Source of the DNA: Fallopia convolvulus
Lineage: Eukaryota; Streptophyta; Magnoliopsida; Caryophyllales; Polygonaceae
Reading direction: 5' to 3'
Assembly (NCBI GenBank): GCA_964016875.1
Contig: OZ024724.1
Span: 28,295,786 to 28,359,785 of the forward strand
Length of the DNA: 64,000 bases
Shown here: one piece after another, positions 34,086-44,244 of the stretch
Layout of the letters: every line of letters starts with the position of its first letter
How positions within the stretch are numbered: the stretch's first letter is position 1
The notes under the pieces: generated by a model
Database searches by the model: none
The model's input: the letters and a program-made list of their open reading frames with translations, nothing else
What the model was told of the DNA's origin: nothing
Translations under genes and position numbers: made by a program

Positions 34086-34449
34086 ATTGTGTTTTTAATG
34101 ACTTGTTGTACCCCTCTTTATTTAATAAAACCGAAATTATGAAGAATTATTTTTATTTAAACGCTTTTATTTATTCATAACCCTTATACTACATTATTGA
34201 ATTTAATTTAATTTAATTTACTTAAGAGTCTCTTTTTAAAGAGGAAAAGGTTATGAAAATATATTTAAGAATTCTCCTTTATAAGAGAAAAGATTATAAA
34301 AATTATATTATATTGGTTTTTAAACCTTGGAATATTGTGGATATTACATCATACATGTGAGTTTCCATAAATTATGATTTTTTACACTTTTAACTCATTA
34401 TTACCATAACTAACTTAGATTTTTCTTACAATTGGATTTGGAGATACCT

Positions 34450-35140
34450 TCCATTGTTTAAGGCTTGTTTGAACAAATTTATAGACTTGCAACCAGGGAA
34501 GGAGTACAGAGCAAACCTTGCATCGAGAAATAGGGATGAAAATGAGTTGAAGAAATATCATAAGACTCTAGACCGATACACCATGGATATGGTAATACAC
34601 CCTAAACCAAATTCTAAACTATATGATTTAAAACTTGACACTAGATATCAACTACTACAATTCTACAGGTCAACTAGGTACCATATCCTCATGGGTTGAA
34701 CTTTGCTGATGGGGAACTCTCAGTCTCTAGGTATAAGGACTTACTAACAATCTTAGACATTCAAGAGCCATATATGCTTGAGAGATGTTTTTGCCAATTT
34801 CAATATCGTTAGAGCATTCCTAGGTTCCATGCAATCATGACCCACATAGTCGTCCGTAAACAAAATCTTAGGAGTGGTTATACATTTAAATTCAACCCCG
34901 AGGATGACCATTGTGATCAATGCTTTAACTTCTTATATCCAATGAAGGATCAAGTTACTTTTCCTTGGTCAATGGATGATAAATACCAAGAGTGGTATTT
35001 ACAACGCACTCATCCATATATACTAAGGGGTACATCCGAAATCATGGTCAATTGACAAACGGTAGCACCGACTTCATTGGATAGTCACATTGTGTGGAAA
35101 CTTTTAATTGCATATACTAAGCTATTTATATATTTTAGGG
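34450..35140 (+). pseudogene. Plant mobile domain (aminotransferase-like) pseudogene fragment
   Basis: Broken plus-strand frames read VSRYKDLLTILDIQEP-like text, then ERCFCQFQYR with a stop, RFHAIMTHIVVRKQ, and YQEWYLQRTHPYIL near 35000. This order resembles the C-terminal half of plant mobile domain proteins, a family tied to MULE and gypsy elements and to host silencing factors. Several in-frame stops make it non-functional. Its last part is repeated in inverted orientation near 37400. Confidence 0.45.
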
Positions 35141-35372
35141 AAAATCCTTTTGGTACCCCTAAGTTTTTGCCTTTTCCTTTTGGTGTTCAAGACTTTTGCC
35201 TTTTTCTTTTGGTATTCAAGAAAAAAACTTATTCTTTTTGATACCCTTGAGGTTTTGTCTTTTCCGTTGTTGCCCCTCTTCTGTTCAAATTAGTTAAATT
35301 CAAGCTCATCATTGTGTTACTCACCGTTAAATTAGTAAGATTTGACTATTAAAACATCAAAATTCATAACCT
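35030..35372 (+). repeat. Left arm of a long inverted repeat
   Basis: About 340 bp, matching the reverse complement of 37150-37455. Shared phrases include GTAGCACCGACTTCATTGGA, TATACTAAGCTATTTATATA and TCCTTTTGGT/TCCTTTTAGT. Roughly 80% alike by eye. The arm contains the end of the mobile-domain pseudogene followed by non-coding sequence. Confidence 0.8.
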
Positions 35373-37149
35373 AACGACCCGTGACCCGACCCGCGGGTGA
35401 CCCGCAAATAGTCACTATAAGTCTGTAACATTGTAAGCCAAATACAAGATTTACAAATTAGAACAACAACAACCAACAAGAATTTACAAATTAGCCAAAT
35501 ATAAAATGATTTCACAATGCCGAGGGGTCGATTGATTTTCATTATTTCAATATTTCATTTCAGATTCACATTTCTGATTAACAAACCAACAATGTAAAAC
35601 TAACCGTGTAAACAAATAAACTACTAATTACTAAACACAATCCGGCAAATAGCCAAATACTAACATTGTAGCCCGAGCGAGGTCGGAGTTGCGGGAGGAG
35701 GAGCGCCGCCCTACGTCGGCGGGTGAGGTCGAGCGAACAGGGAGGATTGGAGCGGCGAACTATGCAGAGAGGCTTGAATCGAGCGAGCGAGGACGGAGAA
35801 GGCCGAGATCTAGAGCCTAGAGGGCTAGATGATGAAATCCGATATAATACGCGCTATAAACGGGATTTTATTAAATACTAACTCTCGAGATTTCGTACAA
35901 CCGAACGGTTTTCGTACGTAAATTTTATTTTTCCTCCCCACCCTTTAGCTGATTGTTTTTGTACTCTTTATAAATAAAGCTTTTTGGACTTTATACCGTA
36001 AATAGCGCGATCTCACTCGGAGTTTAAACACCTCGAACTTTGACAAGCGAGATAGTTCTCGAGTGAGAGATGTTTTTCGACCCTTAAATGTCTCATGGCC
36101 AGTCTATATATAACATTGTCCAGCTGGTTGCTTGTTTGTGTTTGGGCCGATGTGGGATGCCTTAGAGGAAATCCTCCACACTAAGCAATGTAATAAAGGT
36201 TCCATGAATGAACATGGTGACAGTGAACGACAAGTTCTCATTGGACCCGAATTTGTCATGGATAGAATATTGCTTATGTAGTTGAAAAGTCAAGGATAGT
36301 GTCTTGCTTTTAGCATGAGTAAACTGGTGCCTTAGCACCCTGCCTTATGTACAATGCATACGCATATACATAGTTTAGTTGGGCCCAATTATCTTACCTT
36401 TATTGGGCCAAGCCCAAGGCCTTGAAGTTGGCCAAGCCCATCACATCAAGTGCAATCGCACAAGGTAGGTCACGTACACACATCTAATGGTATTTTGCAT
36501 GAGTATACACTCCATGCATGCAATTTGAAGGGGTCACCCAATTATATGCCAGGACGCGTATACACAACGTGGTGTATTATCTCTTTTCTTATATATATTT
36601 GCAACTTTTTTTTCTCTTAATTACTTTAGCGATTATTTCGCGTACCATCACTAGAGTCTGGAGCGCGAGCCGGCGGAGGCATGCGAGCGTCAGGTAGGCG
36701 GGAGAGGGCTGAGCGAAGGCGGGTGTAGATCTAGGGTTTCACAAGCGAGAGTGGAGTTTGTCTGGAGTCGGGGTTAGAAAGACAGAAACTAAAAATGGTA
36801 AAATGAAATATTGAAAGAAATCTAGTTGACTCCCATACCTCTAATTTAGTAAAGGTAAAAAAAAGTATAAAAAGGGTGCGGGTCGTGCGGGTCGACCGTA
36901 ACTTGGCAGGTTTTACCGGACCCGACCCGCAACCCGAATATTTGAAGAAATCGACCCGCGATCCGACTCGTACGGGTTGCGGGTCGACCCGCAACTCACA
37001 AATTGCGAGTCCGGTCGGTGCGGGTCGCAGGCGACCCGACCCGTTGAGCATCCCTAGTCCTAGCCATCCCAATTTGAATTTGTAAACAATTTTTTAAACA
37101 ACCCCTTAAAATAGAGGATTGTTTTAAAATTCAACTTGATGTAGTTTGG
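35373..37149. other. Spacer of the long inverted repeat
   Basis: Contains GC-rich patches (35670-35850 and 36650-36740) resembling gene leaders, and stretches rich in GACCCGACCCGC at 35380-35420 and 36870-37050 like hAT MITE ends (CTAGGGATGCTCAACGGG at the right end, minus strand, near 37055). No intact frame was recognised. Confidence 0.4.
36105..36158 (-). promoter_or_regulatory. snRNA-type promoter motif pair (USE + TATA), minus strand
   Basis: ATCCCACATCG (plus 36148-36158 reversed) is an exact match to the plant upstream sequence element RTCCCACATCG. TATATATA lies 35 bases downstream (36112-36105), near the spacing of Pol II-type plant snRNA genes. I do not recognise U1-U6 or U3 in the following sequence, which has no obvious Sm site, so the pair may be coincidental or part of a repeat. 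Confidence 0.35.
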
Positions 37150-37455
37150 TTATAATTCAAGTGTTTTAAGAGTAGAATCCTACTAATTTAAGGTTGATGA
37201 ACATAATGGTAAGCTTGAAATTAACGAATTTGAACCGGAGAGGAACGTCAACGGAAAAAGCCAAAACCTTAGGAGTACCAAGAGGAATAAGTCTTTTCTT
37301 GGACACCAAAAGGAAAAGGGAAAAACATAGGGGCACTAAAAGGAATTTCTGTAAAATATATAAATAGCTTAGTATATGAAATTAAAAGTTTCCGCACAAT
37401 GTGATTATCCAATGAAGTCGGTGCTACCATTTTTCGATTGACCATGATTTCGGCT
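37150..37455 (-). repeat. Right arm of a long inverted repeat
   Basis: Reverse-complement partner of 35030-35372. It ends at ATTTC just left of the hAT element. In translation (minus strand) it carries EIMVN...VAPTSLDNHIV, the same piece that ends the mobile-domain pseudogene on the other side. Confidence 0.8.
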
Positions 37456-37459
37456 GAAC

Positions 37460-38172
37460 TAGACATGGGTTCCGGTTACGGGGAGCCGTTGGTTTCGGAA
37501 CCGACGGGAACCGGAACCACGATTCCGGTTCCGGTTCATCCACCCCTGGAACCGGGTGGAACCGCTGTTTCCACCCAAAATGATACTCCCTCCGATCCAA
37601 TTTATATGTCGTTTGGGCTAAATACACACAAATTAAGGAAATATTTATTTCCCTCTAATCTACACATTTACCCACGGATAAATTCTGCTAGACAATAATT
37701 AATTGTGCCTTTAGTATACTTTGGAAACAATTACCATCAGTGCATGCATCTTCATTCAATTTAATTCATCCACGTGTAAAAAAAGAGTCTTAGCATTTAT
37801 GTATAGACATTGGAAATGAAAGCAATAAATATGAAAAAGTAGTAAAATCCTTGAACGACATCTAATTTGGATCATAAAACAAATGCCCAAACGACATATA
37901 ATTTGGATCGGAGGGAGTATAAAAATATCCTAACCGCGGTCGCGATTTGACGGTCGCGGTTTGGCTAACCGCTATCGCAGCCCATTGAACCGCAGTTATA
38001 CTAATTTATAAGAAAACTGAAATTTAATTTAATTTTTCTATTATTTCCAGTTCTGGTTGTAGAACCTGCATCGGGACCAAAACCGGGAAACATGCCTTTG
38101 ACCAGTTCCGGTTCCATTGTCCCGACTCCCGATGAACCTGAACCGTCGGTACCGAAACCGGACCCATGTCTA
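37460..38172. mobile_element. Non-autonomous hAT element with nested MITE
   Basis: Terminal repeats TAGACATGGGT(T)CCGGTT are inverted at both ends, with a perfect 8-bp duplication GGCTGAAC (37452-37459 and 38173-38180). Subterminal regions are full of GGTTCCGGTTCC-like phrases. The inside is interrupted by a Stowaway MITE. There is no coding capacity. It lies directly upstream of the TAF4 gene. Confidence 0.88.
37586..37917. mobile_element. Stowaway-type (Tc1/mariner) MITE nested in the hAT element
   Basis: Inverted termini CTCCCTCCGATCCAATTTAT / CTCCCTCCGATCCAAATTAT, followed by ATGTCGTTTGGGC, with TA duplications (37584-37585 and 37918-37919). 332 bp. Nesting shows that it is younger than the hAT insertion. 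Confidence 0.9.
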
Positions 38173-38180
38173 GGCTGAAC

Positions 38181-38714
38181 CATAGTATAAAAGAGGGTAG
38201 CAAAAGATGGGAGCTTCTCTTTCAAAACATTGAAGAGAACTGCCAAACCGGAACGAATCCGGACCGGCGGTTCGGGATCATACATGTCGTCTGCCAGTAT
38301 AAGAAGAAGATCCCTCACCTCTCTTCGTCTCCCACCCAAAGTCCCGCGCTCCGTCGATTCTCGTTTCCGGCGACAGCTTCCTCTGGCGTTCTATCCATTC
38401 GGGCTTCTTTTTCCGCTTTCTATCGCTCCTCATCACCATTTCTCTCTTCCATTACAGCAATTTCGCTTCCTAATTGCGATTTTGCTATTAGGTTCTTCCA
38501 CTTCGTGAAAATATCGTGCCTTCTTCGGCCGCAATTTCTCTTTGAAACGGTTTCCCCATTATTACGACCCCTTCCTCTTCTGCGTAATCTTTCGTATTCC
38601 TGTCCTGGTGTGCTGTATCTGATCGGTGTTAAAGTTGGGGGAAAACGAAATCTTTCCTCTACAAAATATTGCGACTGGGAATCTCGGATTTTTTGAGGAA
38701 AAAGCTCGTTAGAC
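38181..38714 (+). promoter_or_regulatory. Promoter and 5' UTR of TAF4
   Basis: TATAAAAG at 38186-38193 begins 6 bases after the hAT target duplication. A second TATA-like TATAAG lies near 38298. From about 38310 the sequence becomes pyrimidine-rich (CTCACCTCTCTTCGTCTCCC), as in plant leaders. The start site is not fixed by sequence alone. Confidence 0.5.
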
Positions 38715-41700
38715 ATGGATCCTATAATGAAGCTCCTCGAGGAGGACGAGGTCTTTCTCTTCCCTTCTCTCTTCCTCTCAATTGAGACTGTGATTTGGTT
38801 TTACTTCGTTGTCTTCCCTTTGGTTTGAAATGTGAAATTGTTTGTTGCTCAGGATGACTCGTTGCATTCTGGGGCAGCAGTGGAAGCGTTTACCGCTGCT
38901 CTAAACAGGGACATAGAGGGCAATACTTCCATCTCCCATTCTGTTAGCGGTAATACTGCTAGTTTCTTCGTCCATTCCATTCCTCCTTTGTTCGTTTGCT
39001 GATTATACTTCTTGGTGTTTACTTCCTATTCTTTTTTTGCTATATGTGATTAATAACATTCCTGCTCATGGTCCTCACTTTGCAATTTTTTTTTCTTGCT
39101 GGCTTTTTGTTTTTTAACGCTGGAGTTCTTATGGTTGGGCAGCATACGGTTGTAGAATGAAGTGCAATGCAGTTTTAAGTGCTATTTAAATTGTGAATTT
39201 GGGTGGAAGTTGAATGTGGGGAGGAGGCAATCTGAGAAACATCAATGGAAATTAGAAGTTCAGAATTGATTTGGTGCGGTTTTCCTAATTGTGTTGTATG
39301 GTGATTCTGAAGAATTGGTCCATTAAACCCTATCTTCAGGGATTATTGACTACTTTGATTGCCTAGACTGTCTATGTTTATTTTTATTATTTGGTTGGAA
39401 AAAGACCAAGGAATAATTAGTTGATGGAAAGTTGCTTGTGATATGGAAAGTTGGAATAAAAGGATAGGTAATGTTTGAATTGATTTCCTATGTTTGTTTG
39501 TTTTAAGTGTTGCTTATTATTACTCTTGCTCTGTATGAATCTCCTGGAAGTCAAATTAGGTAAAGGTTCCGCTCGGGTCGAGGTTGCCACTCGGCCCATC
39601 ATAAAGGAATAATTGTTTAATTTCATAGTAAGTTCATCGTAGTGCAGGAAAGAGACCAAAAAAAATGTCAGAGAAAAAAACGGAATGGAATGTCATATTA
39701 TAGTTTACATTTAGGGCCCGTTTGGTATTGATATCCTGATATCAGATATCGGTATCAGGCCATATCTTGTGTTTGGTATGAGAGTATATGGATTCAGATA
39801 TCGGTATCATGCCATATCTAGTGTTTGGTAGGGGAGTATATGGATATAGGGTCATATACTTGATATCAAAACAAGCCATTTTTCATCATATTTGATATAC
39901 CCCAAATAAAAGAGGTATGGTGAGATATGAATGATATCCCATATCCGATATCGATACCGATATCCGATACCGATATATGATATCGATACCAAACGAGCCC
40001 TTAAAGGAAAGGAAAGGAAAGGAAAGGAAAATGCTACCCTCGATGTACAAAAGCATTACATATGGAAGCATTGGTAAAGTAATTTGGGCTACATCTTTGT
40101 ATGTTTTCTCACTTAAGTTTCACCTGTTATACATCTTGTGCGAATATTACACAACACAAGCTCTTAGGACAAAGTAGATATCTTTTTCAAGTATTCAAGA
40201 CTTTAGTAAAGATCTTTAGGAATATCCTGAGTACTATCATAGGGTTCTTAAAGAAGTCTTGTGTGCTTCCTTTAGGTGCTTACAGATGTCAACTGTCTAC
40301 AGGACTTCTACATGGTATAGAACACCTTGTGTCTTAAACCTTATGGTGAAATTTGTTCATCAAGTAAGAAGGCTAGAAGCATTACCTCATTAACTTTGGA
40401 AGTGAAATAGTTTGGTCTGAAAAAATATTGATATGTTCCTAAGAGGTTTCTTACATAATGACCCTCATTTCTGTATGTGATATAAATTATTGAGGGATAC
40501 TTTTAAAAACAGGAATTATTGTTTTTTTTTTCATGAAATCTGACTAGTATTGTGTGGAACAATTTTTATCACTTGAAAGGATTGTTCTACTTCCAAAAGT
40601 TATCAAGTGACAGTGCTAATCCAATAGTTTTAATTCATCTAAATGTAACAACAACAACAACAACAACAGGGTTTGGGGTTGAGATGTACTCACCCATACC
40701 TCGAGCTAGTCGAGAGAATGTTTCTAATAGACCCATAGGGAGCAAGGTAGAGCACAAACCAAAAAACAAATAGGAGTACAAGGAATATAGCAAAGGAAGG
40801 ACAACAAGTGAAAACAAAAGGCACATACAACACAAGTACACTGTAACCGAACACACTTAGGAAACATAACACTAAAACCTACTTCTACTGCATACACCCT
40901 TGCTGTACAGCCCCCTCCTACTAACCCTCCGCTATCAAAATACTAGCCCCGCAAAAGACCCTATCCTGGGCTATATCCTCTGCTAGGGCCAAGAATGTGA
41001 GATCTTGTCTTACAATTTCTTCAAACCCTTCTTGGAGCACCCTCTGCTGCAGCGTAAATCCCTGAGGGTCAGACCCTTGCGGATACGGGGAAAACGGTAT
41101 AATAGTGTGAATCTTCTTATCCAAACACTATGTTTCTGCCTATAAGCTGTAGCATCCTAAATGCCCAAGCTTAAGGCTTAAAAAAGAATAGAAATAAAAT
41201 GGTTCTGACGTATATTGTATGCTGGATTGTAACACATTCATTCTCTGTATCACTGGATATCAATCACTCTATGATGTAAGGATCAAGAATGTTTTAATCT
41301 TTTCCATAGTTGTTTTAGCAAGATGTTCAATTTGTCTATGTTTCTTTTTTGAATTTACATGTGTATGTGGGTTACTAGATCCTGTCCTGATCCTGATTTT
41401 AACATAGCAGCCATGATGCCTCAAGGAAGCAATCAAATGTCTAGTCTTTATTCACAATGGCAGCCTTCCACTCAAGATGGAAGTGGAAATAATCAGAGCC
41501 AGACAGATTCAATGAATCTGGATCAACACGCAAAGCATTCAGCCGAATTGGATACGAAGCCATATATTTCTGGTGCAGAGAGTCAGCAACAGGAGGCAAA
41601 TGCCCCTCATGCACCCAATGAGCTTCTTTTGCAGCAGAAGACACAAGATAGTGGTCATGATCAGAAGGAGGAACAAAATGCTTTAAATTTATCTCAGTCT

Positions 41701-44198
41701 TCTGCAATGCAAAATTTAGAAAAAGGTCATAATCAGATCCAAGAGCCAGGGGCACTGCAAAATCCCAGCAGAGAAGCTCAATTATCAAGCATGCATAGTC
41801 AATCAGGTTCAGTTCCAGAGCAGGCAGGTCGTACAAAACAAATACCTTTTGGCAGTCTGTTACCAATCATACTTCCTGAACTAGATAAAGATAGGGCCAT
41901 GCAACTTCAAACATTATATGCTAAATTGCGGGTATGCTTCTGATAAAGGTTTTACTTGGTCAGATTTGGACTCTTTTTCAATGCAGGAAATGGAAGTTAA
42001 ATTTTCCTATACCAATTAGCTAAAACTTTTGTCTATTATAGATGAGGGACTTTATTGATTCCCTTAAAGATTTCCATGCTACATGATATTCTAACATTTG
42101 CTTTCTCTTACTAGAAAAATGAAATACCAAAAGATGGATTTGTAAGGCTCATGAGGAGTATTGTGGGGGACCAGATGCTTAAAGTGGCAGTTGTGAAGAT
42201 GCAATCAAAGGTGAGTTAGCATCAGAGCGAGTTGATTTTATCATCTACTACAAAATTTGTTCAATTGCATTCTAGTGACAAGGTATGGCCATATTCAGAT
42301 AGCACGTGAGTCACAGCCAGGACCTAATCAACCGCAATTGCAATCTCAAAACCCGATGCAGCAACATAATTTGCGAGCCCCAGTGACCAGTGCCAATGAT
42401 CCTTATCAATTTGCACAGATACATCAGAGAAGCCAAGGTGATTCTACAGCAGCCATTTAGTATTTCTAATCCACAAGGTTCCCACCTGTCCAAATATGGA
42501 TTTAAATGTTATCCATCAATATTAAGAGACTTTTAACGTCTGACAGACTCGCATGGAATACAAGTGAGCCATATGTCCGCTCGCCCTGCTATGGTAGTTC
42601 AAGGACTTAGTAAACAGCAGCAGCAACAAAATATGCAATTTCCACATTCATCCTACCCTATGTATGCAAGTGGTAATTTCCATCCATATCCTGCTTCAGC
42701 CGTCAATGCATCGTCAGGAATGATAAAACCGCAACCTGGACAAGGTCAAATTCCTCAGGGTTATGGTTCATCTGCCACGGGAGGAGTAACCCAAGCATTA
42801 GGTGTTGGCGCTTCTAGCTTTGAAAGACAACATACTTTTAATGATTCCAAGCGAGTTCCAGGTGGATCTACTTCGCACATGCCAAATAATGCTACTGGAC
42901 AGCAAAGTATGTCGTGGCAAACATCTTCGGGTGAAGATCAGAAGTTTGGTGCTCCATCGTCTATGTATGTCAAGCAGGAACCAGCTGATCCAGCCAATGA
43001 ACATCAGAGTAAAGCCTCTGTCGCTTCTTCACATGGAGCAACATCATTTGGTCAAAAATTTGAGCAAGGAAGTACTACTCCGGGGATTTTTAATGATCAA
43101 GGATTGGAGAGGCAACCCTCTAGGACAGGATTCACACCTACAACTGCAGTTTCTCAAAATTCTATGCCTTCACCAATAGCTGGTCCAACAAGTACTGATT
43201 TTCAGGTGATGCTATCTCTAGCATTAGAACATTATTTAAATGGAAAATTATTCAATTTTAAAGCACTCATCACAATGCTGACCATGCTTGGATAATGTAG
43301 AAGTAGGGATAATGCAGTTTATGCTACAAATTAACTCCTCAGGAGTTTCTTATGAAAATATTTGATCTTATTGGTAAAGATCTTTCTATAATGCCTCTAT
43401 TTTTGTGTGAAAAGAGAAGGGACTTAAGAGATATTGAATAGACATTGAAAGCATGTTTTTTTAGAACCTCCTAGAAATGATTGGTTCAAAAGGGTAGTTC
43501 AGAAATCTCCTCAGAGTAGCTATTTTGGTGCATCGAACATGATATCAAGAAACATGGTCTTGCTATGAGAGTTGCATTTGATTGTAGAACATGTTGCAAC
43601 TATAATCTGTATAAGTAAATCTGACCTGACATCATCCTTAAATCTGTGAACAGTTAAAGACGATACCTTCTTATTTCTTATGCAATATTACATGATGATT
43701 GGTAGTTTATTTGTGATAAGTGGTTCCATCTACCGAACCCATTGATGTAAAAAATTGATGTTCTTTTAGTGTCAGTCATCTGCTCTGTATTACCTAGACT
43801 GTTTTAATATGTGCCATTGTCATTTTAATAAAGTATCCTGATAACTTCAGTCTTCACCGTGCATGATTTTGTTTTCTGTTCAATTATTTTATAATAAAGT
43901 GGACAAAATTTTGAGAATAATTTATGAATGTAATAAGTTGACGCTTAATTTGCTGACTTGACTTGTGAAATGCAGTTTGTCCTTTTTGCTCGAAAAAAAT
44001 TAAAGCAATTTCAATCGGTGATATGTGGAAAAACCATTCACCTGCTAGTTTTCTAAGCTGGGTGATTATTGTGGACTGACTTGGCAATCAGACCAACTTC
44101 AGTTTGCAAATTCTTATTTTCTTAATTATTATCTTGAAGAAGCACTGGCATGCATGCATCTTCCCTTCCTGGCTTCCTGCTCAATTAATGATATTTTT

Positions 44199-44244
<46 letters not shown>

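Larger units (their letters stand above)
30032..34348 (-). repeat. Putative giant solo LTR with nested insertion
   Basis: The ends are complementary: TGTAACACCCC at 30032 and GGATATTACA ending at 34348. The flanking 5-mers TCCTA and TCATA differ at one base. A TATA box (TATATAAA on the minus strand, plus 32785-32792) followed by a CT-rich leader suggests minus orientation. No gag or pol was seen. A perfect 26-bp direct repeat lies at 30111-30136 and 30219-30244. At 4.3 kb it is long for an LTR, partly because of a probable insert at about 33046-34085. It may instead be a non-autonomous element. Confidence 0.4.

Noticed and set aside
35870..36130. Another copy of the putative LTR at 30032-34348
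   Set aside because: Some shared wording (AAATCTCGA, GGGCTTTA-like) but no alignable stretch long enough to support it.
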